From contig JAGPNE010000010.1 of assembly GCA_018052455.1 (NCBI GenBank), positions 1-53,697 of the forward strand: a DNA stretch of 53,697 bases, given 5' to 3'. This DNA comes from Candidatus Fermentithermobacillaceae bacterium (GTDB lineage Bacteria > Bacillota > Sulfobacillia > Fermentithermobacillales > Fermentithermobacillaceae). Below are positions 7,748 to 15,183 of the stretch, one piece after another. The notes under the pieces were generated by a model that worked only from the letters and a program-made list of their open reading frames with translations, searched no databases and was not told the origin of the DNA. Made by a program: the position numbers and the translations under genes. How positions within the stretch are numbered: position 1 is the stretch's first letter; each line of letters starts with the position of its first letter.

Positions 7748-8529
7748 TGAAAGAAGACATTCTGGGAGGGCCTTATGATTTGACTGAGCAAGAGCATAAA
7801 TGTCAAAGAGAAGCGAACGTTGAATCCGGGACCTTGTATGTTTGTGGAACTCCTATAGGGAACCTAAAGGACGCTTCTTTCAGACTCATAGAAGTGCTAG
7901 GCGAGGTCGATGTCATAGTCTGCGAAGATACAAGGCGAACCGTGAAACTTCTTAGCTATTACAACATTAAGAAACCGCTCGTGTCTTTTGACGAGCACGT
8001 GGAAAAACAGCGGACTGAAAAAGTGTTGCAGGATCTAGCAGAAGGAAAATCTGTGGCATTGGTTTCAGATGCTGGGATGCCTTTGATCTCTGATCCAGGC
8101 GCATTTTTGGTAAGTGCTGCTAGAGAGCAAGGCTTCAATGTTGTTGCTGTTCCCGGGCCATCAGCCATTACAACTGCTCTTTCTATATCTGGCTTCTACT
8201 CATCACAGTTTGTATTTGCAGGTTTTCCGCCGAGGAAACCTCGAAAAAGGAAGGACTTTTTCCTAAAGTGGATACAGCCTCAAGTGCCGATTGTGTTTTT
8301 CGAATCGCCCTATCGCGTTCTTCAATCGCTTGAAGACTTGATGGAAGTGTTCCCTGATGTTCAGGTGAGTTTGTGTCACGAAATGACAAAAATCTACGAA
8401 AGCGTTCTGGTGGGCCCCATCAAAGAAATCCATGAAACGCTCAAGGATTCAAAGATCCAGGGCGAATGGGTGATAGTTGCATATCACGAACTCAAGGAGC
8501 GAAAAAGATTCTACGATGAGGCAGAGTAA
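7744..8529 (+). CDS. rsmI: 16S rRNA (cytidine-1402-2'-O)-methyltransferase
   Basis: Methylates the ribose of C1402 in the 16S decoding centre using S-adenosylmethionine. The tetrapyrrole-methylase-like fold shows LYVCGTPIGNLKD, VIVCEDTRRT, VSDAGMPLISDPG and VVAVPGPSAITTAL, with FAGFPPRKPRKR later. The start overlaps the ricT stop. The N-terminus has about 27 extra residues before the usual beginning, so translation might start later, although no better start with a ribosome site is obvious. In B. subtilis yabA, yabB and yazA lie between ricT and rsmI; they are missing here. Confidence 0.94.
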   Translation: MMKEDILGGPYDLTEQEHKCQREANVESGTLYVCGTPIGNLKDASFRLIEVLGEVDVIVCEDTRRTVKLLSYYNIKKPLVSFDEHVEKQRTEKVLQDLAEGKSVALVSDAGMPLISDPGAFLVSAAREQGFNVVAVPGPSAITTALSISGFYSSQFVFAGFPPRKPRKRKDFFLKWIQPQVPIVFFESPYRVLQSLEDLMEVFPDVQVSLCHEMTKIYESVLVGPIKEIHETLKDSKIQGEWVIVAYHELKERKRFYDEAE

Positions 8530-8549
8530 CTGAAGTGCCTCATCGTAGA
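8510..8549. terminator. Perfect 14-bp inverted repeat over the rsmI stop
   Basis: TCTACGATGAGGCA (8510-8523) and its exact reverse complement (8536-8549) enclose a 12-base loop containing the rsmI stop codon. The tail is only weakly T-rich. It probably ends rsmI transcription, and being symmetrical could also stop read-through on the other strand. Confidence 0.65.
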
Positions 8550-8708
8550 TGTTTATACTGAAGTTTCTCCTAAGACCCTAAGGTTACTTAGATGTTGCTT
8601 TTTGGACGGATGCGGACCTCAAAGATATATGATCTTCACAGAACAGTTCTCCTACTGACTTTCAGAACCAACAGACACTGGTACGGAAAGGCTCGGATAC
8701 TTCCCTGG

Positions 8709-8954
8709 CTACTTCAGTTCAGATAGCTCGGCAAGGCAAAGCTTGCAGACTCTTTTTCCTTTGAACATTTCTACGTCAGCCGCATTTCCACAAAATATGC
8801 AGGCGGGTTCATATTTTCTCAATATAATGTTCTCGCCATCAACGTATATCTCCAAAGAATCCTTCTCGCTGATGTCGAGAGTGCGTCTTAGCTCTATAGG
8901 AATTACAACCCTTCCAAGTTCATCGACTTTCCGTACAACTCCGGTAGATTTCAT
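8709..8954 (-). CDS. abrB: AbrB-family transition-state regulator with a double CxxC tail
   Basis: A dimeric DNA-binding regulator. The N-terminal swapped-hairpin domain is typical: STGVVRKVDELGRVVIPIELRRTLDI, with IILRKYEPA closing the fold. The C-terminal part carries two CxxC motifs (CIFC and CKLC) about 18 residues apart, which could bind zinc. The ATG at 8954 is chosen because AGGTGA lies about 9 bases upstream; an in-frame TTG three bases earlier is less likely. It is read against its neighbours, between rsmI and tatD, as in B. subtilis. metS (metG), which usually follows, is absent. 81 residues. Confidence 0.92.
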   Translation of the reverse strand: MKSTGVVRKVDELGRVVIPIELRRTLDISEKDSLEIYVDGENIILRKYEPACIFCGNAADVEMFKGKRVCKLCLAELSELK

Positions 8955-9112
8955 CAATTCTGTTCACCTCTTTTCTCACGGGGGTTCAGCAAATTTCGAC
9001 AACCCTGTCAATAAAAAGGTACCAGATGTGCCAGAAAGAGTCAAGAAGAATATTGAGCTTTTTGCATAAATCCTACAAGTGTACTTCTAGCTGTGCTCAG
9101 TGATTCCAGCGG

Positions 9113-9193
9113 CCTAGGGGCTGTAGCGACAACACGCCAGCTTCACCTGAGATAGTACTATGGCGTAGTATGTATGTGGTGAAGTCCCCTAGG
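9113..9193 (+). ncRNA. Nested inverted repeat, candidate structured RNA upstream of tatD
   Basis: Three nested pairings are visible: CCTAGGGG (9113-9120) with CCCCTAGG (9186-9193); CTTCACC (9141-9147) with GGTGAAG (9178-9184); and TACTA (9156-9160) with TAGTA (9166-9170). A competing pairing, ACGCCA (9134-9139) with TGGCGT (9161-9166), would break the inner stems. It lies in the 330-base non-coding gap between abrB and tatD, 90 bases before the tatD start. It matches no riboswitch that I know. It may equally be a DNA-level repeat. Confidence 0.35.
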
Positions 9194-9283
9194 ATGACCC
9201 AAGGATAGTTCTTAGAGCAGAATACAGGTGCAATAAGTTCCTAGGAAGCACTAGTTATGCAAGATTAGGTCAGGAGGGTCGAG

Positions 9284-10132
9284 TTGAAACTAGGCGTTTC
9301 AACGAAAATCAAGATGGAACAGATAGATTGCAAAGTAGAATCATCCAAACCCGTGATATTTGACACACATGCCCATGTATCCGCCTCGGCTTTTGATAAT
9401 GACAGAGACTCTGTGATTGAACGGGCAGAAGGGGCAGGGGTACGGTTTCTTGAGGTCGGGTTCGACGAAGAATCTTCGTCAAAGAGCATTGTCCTTGCCG
9501 AAAGCATAGGGATGTATTGTTCTCTCGGAATTCACCCCCACGACGCCGAAAGAGACGAGCCATTGCAGAGACGATGGGATAGCATAAAGGCACTCGCTCT
9601 TAGTTCGCAGCGAGTAAAAGCTATCGGCGAAATAGGGCTAGACTATTTTCGCAACCTATCGCCCAGACAATCGCAGATGGAATGCTTTGCGATGGGGTTG
9701 GAGCTGGCCCGGGAACTCAGATTACCTGTCATTTTACATCAGAGAGATGCCCACCTCGATCTTATTTCCATTGTCGAGGGTCATAGATTAGATACATCCC
9801 TGATATTTCACTGCTTCTCGCAGGACATAACCTATGCACGAAGATGTCTGGACATCGGCGGTTACATAGGGATTGGAGGACCTATTACCTACCCGGCCAA
9901 CAGCCATCTACGAGAACTCATGAAATACATCCCCAGAGACAGACTTCTTGTAGAAACTGATTGCCCTTACCTGGCGCCTCAAGGAAACAGAGGGAAGCGC
10001 AATGAGCCATCCTATATAACTGAAGTAGTAGATCTGGTTGCAGCGCTGCTAGGCTGCACGTTTTCAGAGATCGCTGAGAGAACTTCCCAAAATGGCAGAC
10101 GGGCATTTGGCATTACGGATGAAAAGTGGTAG
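9284..10132 (+). CDS. tatD: TatD-family metal-dependent DNase
   Basis: A cytosolic TIM-barrel hydrolase of the TatD/YcfH/YabD family, linked to DNA repair and degradation. Metal ligands are in place: H29 and H31 (DTHAHVS), the glutamate in IGEIGLDYF, the histidines of VILHQRDA and IFHCFS, and the aspartate of VETDCPYLAP. It starts at TTG 9284 with AGGAGG 8 bases upstream, giving 282 residues. About 20 residues precede the usual start of the domain. Function as DNase is by family; the true substrate is not certain. Confidence 0.93.
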   Translation: MKLGVSTKIKMEQIDCKVESSKPVIFDTHAHVSASAFDNDRDSVIERAEGAGVRFLEVGFDEESSSKSIVLAESIGMYCSLGIHPHDAERDEPLQRRWDSIKALALSSQRVKAIGEIGLDYFRNLSPRQSQMECFAMGLELARELRLPVILHQRDAHLDLISIVEGHRLDTSLIFHCFSQDITYARRCLDIGGYIGIGGPITYPANSHLRELMKYIPRDRLLVETDCPYLAPQGNRGKRNEPSYITEVVDLVAALLGCTFSEIAERTSQNGRRAFGITDEKW

Positions 10133-10308
10133 AGTCTATGGTTGTTGGGGAAAATCAAATGTACGTTGGAAAATATAGCATGGAATAAGGGCCTTTGCAA
10201 CGTAGGAACCGACGGCTAGAACCTGCAGCACTTGCAATGGTTGTCTTGCTGAATGAAAAAAGGGATAATCCAATTGCCGTCGAATGTCCCGAACTAGGAG
10301 GTGCCGTC

Positions 10309-11328
10309 TTGCATACCGGCTTTTATCCGCAAGGTAAAGTTGAAAAAAGCAAGCGACCACTGGTGATCTTAGTCACTCTGACTGTTTCTTTGATGGCGAC
10401 AAGTATAGGGATCTTGTTTTTTTCGGGAGCAAATAAAGTAAATGTGTACGCATGGGACCGGGAGATCTCCTTGTCAACAAGGGCGGAGACCGTTTCTGAT
10501 GTGCTCAAAGAGGCCAACTTGTTTTTAGGCCCTGGGGACATGGTAGTACCGTCGCTGGAAACAGAAGTATCGGACGACATGAGCATCACCATAGAACGAG
10601 GCAAACCCATATTCATCCACTGGAGAGGCAAAATCTTACCCATCCTCGTTGCAGAAAGAAGCATATCCAAAATCCTCTTAATGGCCAATGTCACTGTCGA
10701 TTCTGATGACGTAGTGTACCCTGGTCTAGACGCTGATGTTCCCGATGACAGGACCATAAGGGTTGTGAAAATAACCTATGGCGAGGTACGAGAGCGTCAA
10801 GAGATCCCATATGAAACCACGAAGAGGGAAGATACTTCACTGGACGCCGGACTTACTCGAGCATTCAGCTACGGTTCTCCCGGCGTTATGGAGATTTTAT
10901 ACGAGGTCAAGTACGAAGATGGAGTCGAAGTACTCCGTACTGAAAAGTCAAGAACGCTGGTCAAAGAACCAATTGCATGTGTAATGCTTGTAGGCGCAAG
11001 GTACGAGGTTTTCCGTGATGGTCAGAATATCAGGTTTAAGAGAGCTCTTGAGGCAAGTTCCACTGCTTATTGCCCTTGCAGCAAATGCTGTGGTCCTTAT
11101 GCAACTGGAAAAACTGCAACAGGAGTTACGGCTACCAAAGGGATTGTCTCCGTGGATCCTAACGTAATACCGTTAGGCACCAGATTGTACGTGGAAGGCT
11201 ACGGTTTTGCGGTAGCGGCAGATGTAGGCAGTAGAATAAAGGGCAACAGGATCGATGTGTGCTTTGACACTCATGACGAAGCTTTGGCCTGGGGACGCAA
11301 AACAGCTAAGGTGTACATACTGCCTTGA
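10309..11328 (+). CDS. yabE: YabE-like cell-wall protein with DUF348, G5 and 3D domains
   Basis: A membrane-anchored protein related to RpfB/YabE, which act on peptidoglycan. From the preferred TTG start (AGGAGG 7 bases upstream) it has 339 residues: a short basic N-terminus, one membrane helix (residues about 16-36), two DUF348 repeats (VYAWDREISLSTRAETVSDVL and IFIHWRGKILPILV), a G5 domain (YGEVRERQEIPYETTKRED), and a C-terminal 3D domain with ASSTAYCPC, GVTATKGIVSVDPNVIPLG and the aspartates of AADVGSRIKGNRIDVCF. The frame is open back to a TTG at 10195, but that start has a poor ribosome site. It sits between tatD and rsmA as in B. subtilis; rnmV is missing. Confidence 0.88.
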   Translation: MHTGFYPQGKVEKSKRPLVILVTLTVSLMATSIGILFFSGANKVNVYAWDREISLSTRAETVSDVLKEANLFLGPGDMVVPSLETEVSDDMSITIERGKPIFIHWRGKILPILVAERSISKILLMANVTVDSDDVVYPGLDADVPDDRTIRVVKITYGEVRERQEIPYETTKREDTSLDAGLTRAFSYGSPGVMEILYEVKYEDGVEVLRTEKSRTLVKEPIACVMLVGARYEVFRDGQNIRFKRALEASSTAYCPCSKCCGPYATGKTATGVTATKGIVSVDPNVIPLGTRLYVEGYGFAVAADVGSRIKGNRIDVCFDTHDEALAWGRKTAKVYILP

Positions 11329-12197
11329 TGAGAGACGTGACCTATGGGCAGATCATGAGAGAATACGAGTTGAAACTAAAGAAGCGACTAGGGCAGCATT
11401 TTATGTTGGACCCAGGGCTTCTCGCGAGTGTTTCGTCAATCATGGTGCCTGATAGTTCCTGGGTAGCTGTTGAGATTGGCGCGGGTCTCGGAACTCTCAC
11501 TAAGGAGTTGTGTCTGAGGGCGCAGTGGGTGTATGCACTTGAACTGGATAAAGACCTTGTTGAACCTGTAACTGCTGTTACAGGCTCACTTACGAACCTT
11601 ACTTGGATCTGGGGTGACGCTCTAAAATACGATCTTTCAGGCAAAAACCTTAGGCTGTCATACCCTAGGTCCCCGCTTGTACTGTGCGGGAACCTTCCGT
11701 ATTACGTCACCTCAGAGGTATTGTATTCAGCGCTTATACCTCGATCTGAGTGGAAAAGGATATCCTTCGTTGTACAAGAAGAAGTGGCAAGAAGGATGGC
11801 AGAGCCGCCGGGTTCACGTGAATTCAGCAGGCTTTCTCTATGGTGTCAATATCGGGGGAGTGTAGTGATAGAGCGAAGAATCCCGAGAGGCGCATTTGTA
11901 CCGCCGCCAGACGTGGATTCGTGCCTGGTTACCATAGATATAGCTGACGAGTTCCCGCTAACGGTCGAGGAGGAAGGTGTTCTCAATGAGATTTCCAGGG
12001 TAGCATTTTCCCAGAGGCGCAAAACCTTGTTAAACACTTTGGCGCCGCTAGTAGGCGGCAAGAAAGAGTTGCTTTCCATTGAGGATATCTCTTCCATACC
12101 TCTTAGCAAAAGACCCGAAGAACTGTCGCTTGAAGAGTACATAGCGCTGGCTAAAGGTCTTACCTCCATCGTCCCCCAGGGAACGAAACCCCAGTAA
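11328..12197 (+). CDS. rsmA: 16S rRNA dimethyladenosine transferase
   Basis: Dimethylates A1518 and A1519 in the 16S rRNA, a late step and checkpoint of 30S assembly. The family motifs are present: KKRLGQHFMLDP, the SAM-binding VEIGAGLGTLT, VYALELDKDLV, and the catalytic NLPYYVTSEV (NLPY). The C-terminal part contains AFSQRRKTLLNTL and SKRPEELSLEEY. 289 residues. The ATG overlaps the stop of the yabE-like gene by one base, which implies coupled translation; an in-frame TTG lies directly before it. Confidence 0.95.
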   Translation: MRDVTYGQIMREYELKLKKRLGQHFMLDPGLLASVSSIMVPDSSWVAVEIGAGLGTLTKELCLRAQWVYALELDKDLVEPVTAVTGSLTNLTWIWGDALKYDLSGKNLRLSYPRSPLVLCGNLPYYVTSEVLYSALIPRSEWKRISFVVQEEVARRMAEPPGSREFSRLSLWCQYRGSVVIERRIPRGAFVPPPDVDSCLVTIDIADEFPLTVEEEGVLNEISRVAFSQRRKTLLNTLAPLVGGKKELLSIEDISSIPLSKRPEELSLEEYIALAKGLTSIVPQGTKPQ

Positions 12198-12320
12198 GCT
12201 CCCTGCTTAAGGGCGGATACCACCTTGCCGACTTCAATAGTCCGAATTTACTAGACAATTGCGTAAATGGCTGAAAAATGTTACTATTGATAATGTTGAA
12301 GCCTGGAAGGGGGAATCATC

Positions 12321-12791
12321 TTGTACTTCATCAGCCCCACGAAGGGGACGATGAGTTTCTCAAAGATGTTCGAAGACATCCTCACATTTGTATCAGAAAA
12401 CCCTGAATCGCAATACAAATTGATAGTTGGAAGCGATTCCCAGGCCAGAGAGCAAGTATGTTTCGTCACCGCTGTTGTGATATACCGCATTGGTAAAGGC
12501 GCAAGATATTACTACACTCGTTCCTATGTGAACAAGATGCCCAGCATGAAGCAGCGTATTTTCTACGAAGCTCATCTTAGTTTGGACATTGCCAGCAAAC
12601 TTGCGGGCGAACTGTCCAACACTGACCATAGCGATCTTAACATCGAAATTCACCTGGATATAGGGCGCAATGGTGAGACAAAGACGCTCATAAAAGATCT
12701 TGTTGCCCAGATAGTTGGAAGCGGGTTTGCGGCGAAAATCAAACCGGATGCATATGGGGCATCCCAGGTAGCTGACAAACACTCTAAATAG
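12321..12791 (+). CDS. YkuK-like protein (DUF458, RNase H-like fold)
   Basis: A 156-residue member of the YkuK/DUF458 family, predicted to have an RNase H-like fold. Key segments are LIVGSDSQ near residue 35, VTAVVIYRIGKGARYYY, and the acidic IHLDIGRNG near residue 112, which could supply metal-binding carboxylates. It starts at TTG 12321 with GGAAGGGGG upstream. Position between rsmA and veg is where B. subtilis has yabG, a spore protease, so here an unrelated gene takes that place. Biological role unknown. Confidence 0.85.
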   Translation: MYFISPTKGTMSFSKMFEDILTFVSENPESQYKLIVGSDSQAREQVCFVTAVVIYRIGKGARYYYTRSYVNKMPSMKQRIFYEAHLSLDIASKLAGELSNTDHSDLNIEIHLDIGRNGETKTLIKDLVAQIVGSGFAAKIKPDAYGASQVADKHSK

Positions 12792-12836
12792 AGTCAGAAA
12801 AAAAGTCACATTAATTGAAAGAAGGGGGGTAAACAA

Positions 12837-13103
12837 TTGTTAGTCGGAAAGAATTCTGTGGATCATATCCGTAGGAAACTCGACGACCACCTTGGCGAGC
12901 GGATTAAAGTCAAGGCTAATGAGGGGCGCAAGCGTATTTCAATAACAGAAGGTGTGTTGGAGAAAACGTACCCTAGCATATTTACGGTCAGACTGGACGA
13001 TGAGTGTGGGCGCACAGCAACATGGAGCTATGTAGATGTGCTTACAGATGCCGTTCAGATCCAGTTTTCCGACGATATTCAAGACATGCCTGCTGATAAC
13101 TAG
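12837..13103 (+). CDS. veg: Veg protein
   Basis: An 88-residue member of the conserved Veg family, small proteins of Bacillota; in B. subtilis Veg promotes biofilm formation. Start TTG 12837 has GAAGGGGGG upstream. The family pattern is seen in VDHIRRKLDDHLGERIKVKANEGRKR and in YPSIFTVRLD, with a beta-rich C-terminal half (TATWSYVDVLTDAVQIQF). It follows rsmA as in B. subtilis, with one foreign gene between. Confidence 0.93.
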   Translation: MLVGKNSVDHIRRKLDDHLGERIKVKANEGRKRISITEGVLEKTYPSIFTVRLDDECGRTATWSYVDVLTDAVQIQFSDDIQDMPADN

Positions 13104-13446
13104 ATCAAAAATAAGTATTTGAAAAGCAAATTCCAATTAGGGGTTTTAGAGCCTTGTCCGGTTCTTCACGAGGTAGCGGGAAGAAGGGCGGTTTATTGTC
13201 CTCCGAAGCAAGTTCATCCACAATACTCAATATGCTGCAAACAACAATCATCATTAAATTCCTGCTCTGTGCAAACGATAATCAGAGACAAAAAACATGG
13301 TTCGGTCCTATGTGTTTTGAAGCATAATAAGGTTGATACTTGAATCTGAATTGGGTACGTTTTATTAGTTGGATTAATAAAATACAAACACTGTGTTTTG
13401 GTGCTAAGATCGCGCAAGAGGTTTTCGATATACGGTTGGTGATACT
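13104..13446 (+). other. Non-coding gap between veg and ispE
   Basis: No gene is supported here. B. subtilis has sspF, a spore protein gene, at this position; I find no SASP-like product. An A/T-rich inverted repeat (TTTTATTA, six bases, TTAATAAAA at about 13360-13382) could be a weak terminator. A promoter for the ispE-glmU-prs group is expected, but I cannot place it with confidence. Confidence 0.5.
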
Positions 13447-14406
13447 ATGGTAAACCACCAGGCTTATGCCAAAGTTAATCTAGGCTTGAGCATAGTAGCA
13501 AAGAGACCGGATGGTTATCATGAAATTGAGACTCTAATGGTAACCATCGATCTATTTGACATTGTGCAAGTGAAGGAACGATCTCAGGGTATTGAAATTG
13601 TCTGCCCTGAGTTGGTCCTTGTTCCTCAGACTGACAATATTGCCTACAAAGCTGCTGACTGCTTTTTATCAGAGCATGGTACCAAACCAGACAGAGGGTT
13701 TGGGATTCACATAACAAAGAACATCCCAGTAGGCGGGGGTCTGGGAGGAGGCAGTTCGGATGCTGCTGCGGTTCTTCTGGCTCTGCAAGAGTTGATGTTT
13801 GGCAGTTTTCTAGGGAGCATCGATCACCTGGTTCAGATAGGTGCAAGGGTCGGTTCTGATGTTGCATTTTTCGTAGGTGCAAACTCAAACCCACCCCAAT
13901 GGCATTCGGCGTTATGCAGTGGAAGAGGAGAGCACATCGAAAGAATAGATGGGGGAGAGTTTTGGCTTGTCACGGTTGTTCCGGAAAACCGAATTGCAAC
14001 TAAGTGGGCCTATGATCAATGGGACGCCGTGAATACCTTAAGGGTTTTTTCGTCAGAAGGTAGTGCTTGCAAGGATTATGGACTAACAGGGGGTCTGGGC
14101 GACAAAGACCGCAGAATGGATAGGCTTTTGGAAGCTTTTTCATCGGGCGATCCCGAGTTCTTGGGGAGGGCGATTTTCAACGATCTAGAAATGCCAGTGT
14201 GCAGATCTCATCCCTTGATATCGAGTATCAAAGAAGGCCTAATTTCATCTGGAGCATACGGGGCTTGTATGACCGGAAGCGGTTCCGCAGTCTATGGGGT
14301 CTGTGATTCGCTTGAGCACAGCTTAGCGGTGAAAGAAAGGTTCTTGGCGGTGTTTCCCCACGAAGCAGGTATTTGTGATGTGATCATAACAAAGACAAGG
14401 AGGTAA
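13447..14406 (+). CDS. ispE: 4-diphosphocytidyl-2-C-methyl-D-erythritol kinase
   Basis: Phosphorylates CDP-methylerythritol in the non-mevalonate isoprenoid pathway. GHMP kinase features are clear: the N-terminal AYAKVNLGLSIVAKRPDGYHEIETLM with its catalytic Lys and His, the glycine-rich ATP loop PVGGGLGGGSSDAAA near residue 95, the aspartate of VGSDVAFFV and the C-terminal GACMTGSGSAVYG. 319 residues, slightly longer than usual because of an insertion near residue 200. The ATG is preceded by GGTTGGTGAT. The stop lies within the ribosome site of the next gene, so they are coupled. Confidence 0.95.
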   Translation: MVNHQAYAKVNLGLSIVAKRPDGYHEIETLMVTIDLFDIVQVKERSQGIEIVCPELVLVPQTDNIAYKAADCFLSEHGTKPDRGFGIHITKNIPVGGGLGGGSSDAAAVLLALQELMFGSFLGSIDHLVQIGARVGSDVAFFVGANSNPPQWHSALCSGRGEHIERIDGGEFWLVTVVPENRIATKWAYDQWDAVNTLRVFSSEGSACKDYGLTGGLGDKDRRMDRLLEAFSSGDPEFLGRAIFNDLEMPVCRSHPLISSIKEGLISSGAYGACMTGSGSAVYGVCDSLEHSLAVKERFLAVFPHEAGICDVIITKTRR

Positions 14407-14412
14407 TTGACA

Positions 14413-15159
14413 TTGGAGATAGACGCTGTAGTTTTGGCTGCCAGACCCAACACAGGGAAATTGGCCTCAGAAAGTGATGAACCTTTGGAAGCCAATATTG
14501 ACATTGGTGGCAGGCCCATGATAGGTTACGTAATTTCGGCTCTGCGCGGTGTTCCCGAAATAAGGAACGTGATCTTAGTTGGTCCCCAAGACGGACTTTC
14601 AGCGTATGCGGGTGACAGGGTAAAGATTGTGGAGCCTGGTGAGGATCTAATCTCCAACGTGAAGATTGGGGTATCACATGCAGAGACTGAGTACGTTCTA
14701 GTGGCATCCTCAGATATCCCGCTCATAACAGATCAAATCGTAAGAGAATTCCTCCACGCGGCCATATCTTCAGAGGCCGACTTCGTGTATCCTGTATGCG
14801 CGAAAGAAGATTGTGATAGCAAATACCCTGGTGTGCGGCGAACATACGCAAAGATTAAGGGCACCAACTACACCGGCGGCAATCTTTTCTTTATTAAACG
14901 AAGCCATGTTGAGAAGTTGTGGCCCATGGTTGACGCAATGATAGAGAACCGCAAATCGCCAGTAAAGATGGGCATGTTTTTTGGTTTGGGATTCGTACTC
15001 AAAATAGTTTTGGGTATTGCGGGACTTCCCGAGATTGAGGATCACGTAGGCAAGATAGCAGGTATGAAGTGTAAAGCTTACGTGGCGGCTCCGGAAATAG
15101 GTATTGATGTGGACAAGCCCCAGGACTTGGAACTCGTTAGAAGTATACTGTCAAAGTGA
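14413..15159 (+). CDS. MobA-like nucleotidyltransferase family protein
   Basis: A 248-residue protein with a GT-A/nucleotidyltransferase fold. It begins with a modified nucleotide-binding signature: AVVLAARPNTGKLASE in place of the usual AGGxSxRMG, then NIDIGGRPMIGYVI. A probable metal-binding motif is SSDIPLIT, and GIDVDKPQDLEL closes the domain as in IspD- and MobA-like enzymes. Paralogues of this type lie next to glmU in several Clostridia. The substrate is unknown; a sugar- or alcohol-phosphate NTP transferase is most likely. The TTG at 14413 is chosen because AAGGAGG is then about 9 bases away. ispE lies directly upstream. Confidence 0.82.
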   Translation: MEIDAVVLAARPNTGKLASESDEPLEANIDIGGRPMIGYVISALRGVPEIRNVILVGPQDGLSAYAGDRVKIVEPGEDLISNVKIGVSHAETEYVLVASSDIPLITDQIVREFLHAAISSEADFVYPVCAKEDCDSKYPGVRRTYAKIKGTNYTGGNLFFIKRSHVEKLWPMVDAMIENRKSPVKMGMFFGLGFVLKIVLGIAGLPEIEDHVGKIAGMKCKAYVAAPEIGIDVDKPQDLELVRSILSK

Positions 15160-15183
15160 TATAATACCCTAGGAGAGATTGGC

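Noticed and set aside
13119-13343. A 74-residue open frame in the veg-ispE gap
   Set aside because: It has no ribosome site or recognised product, and codon use looks random.
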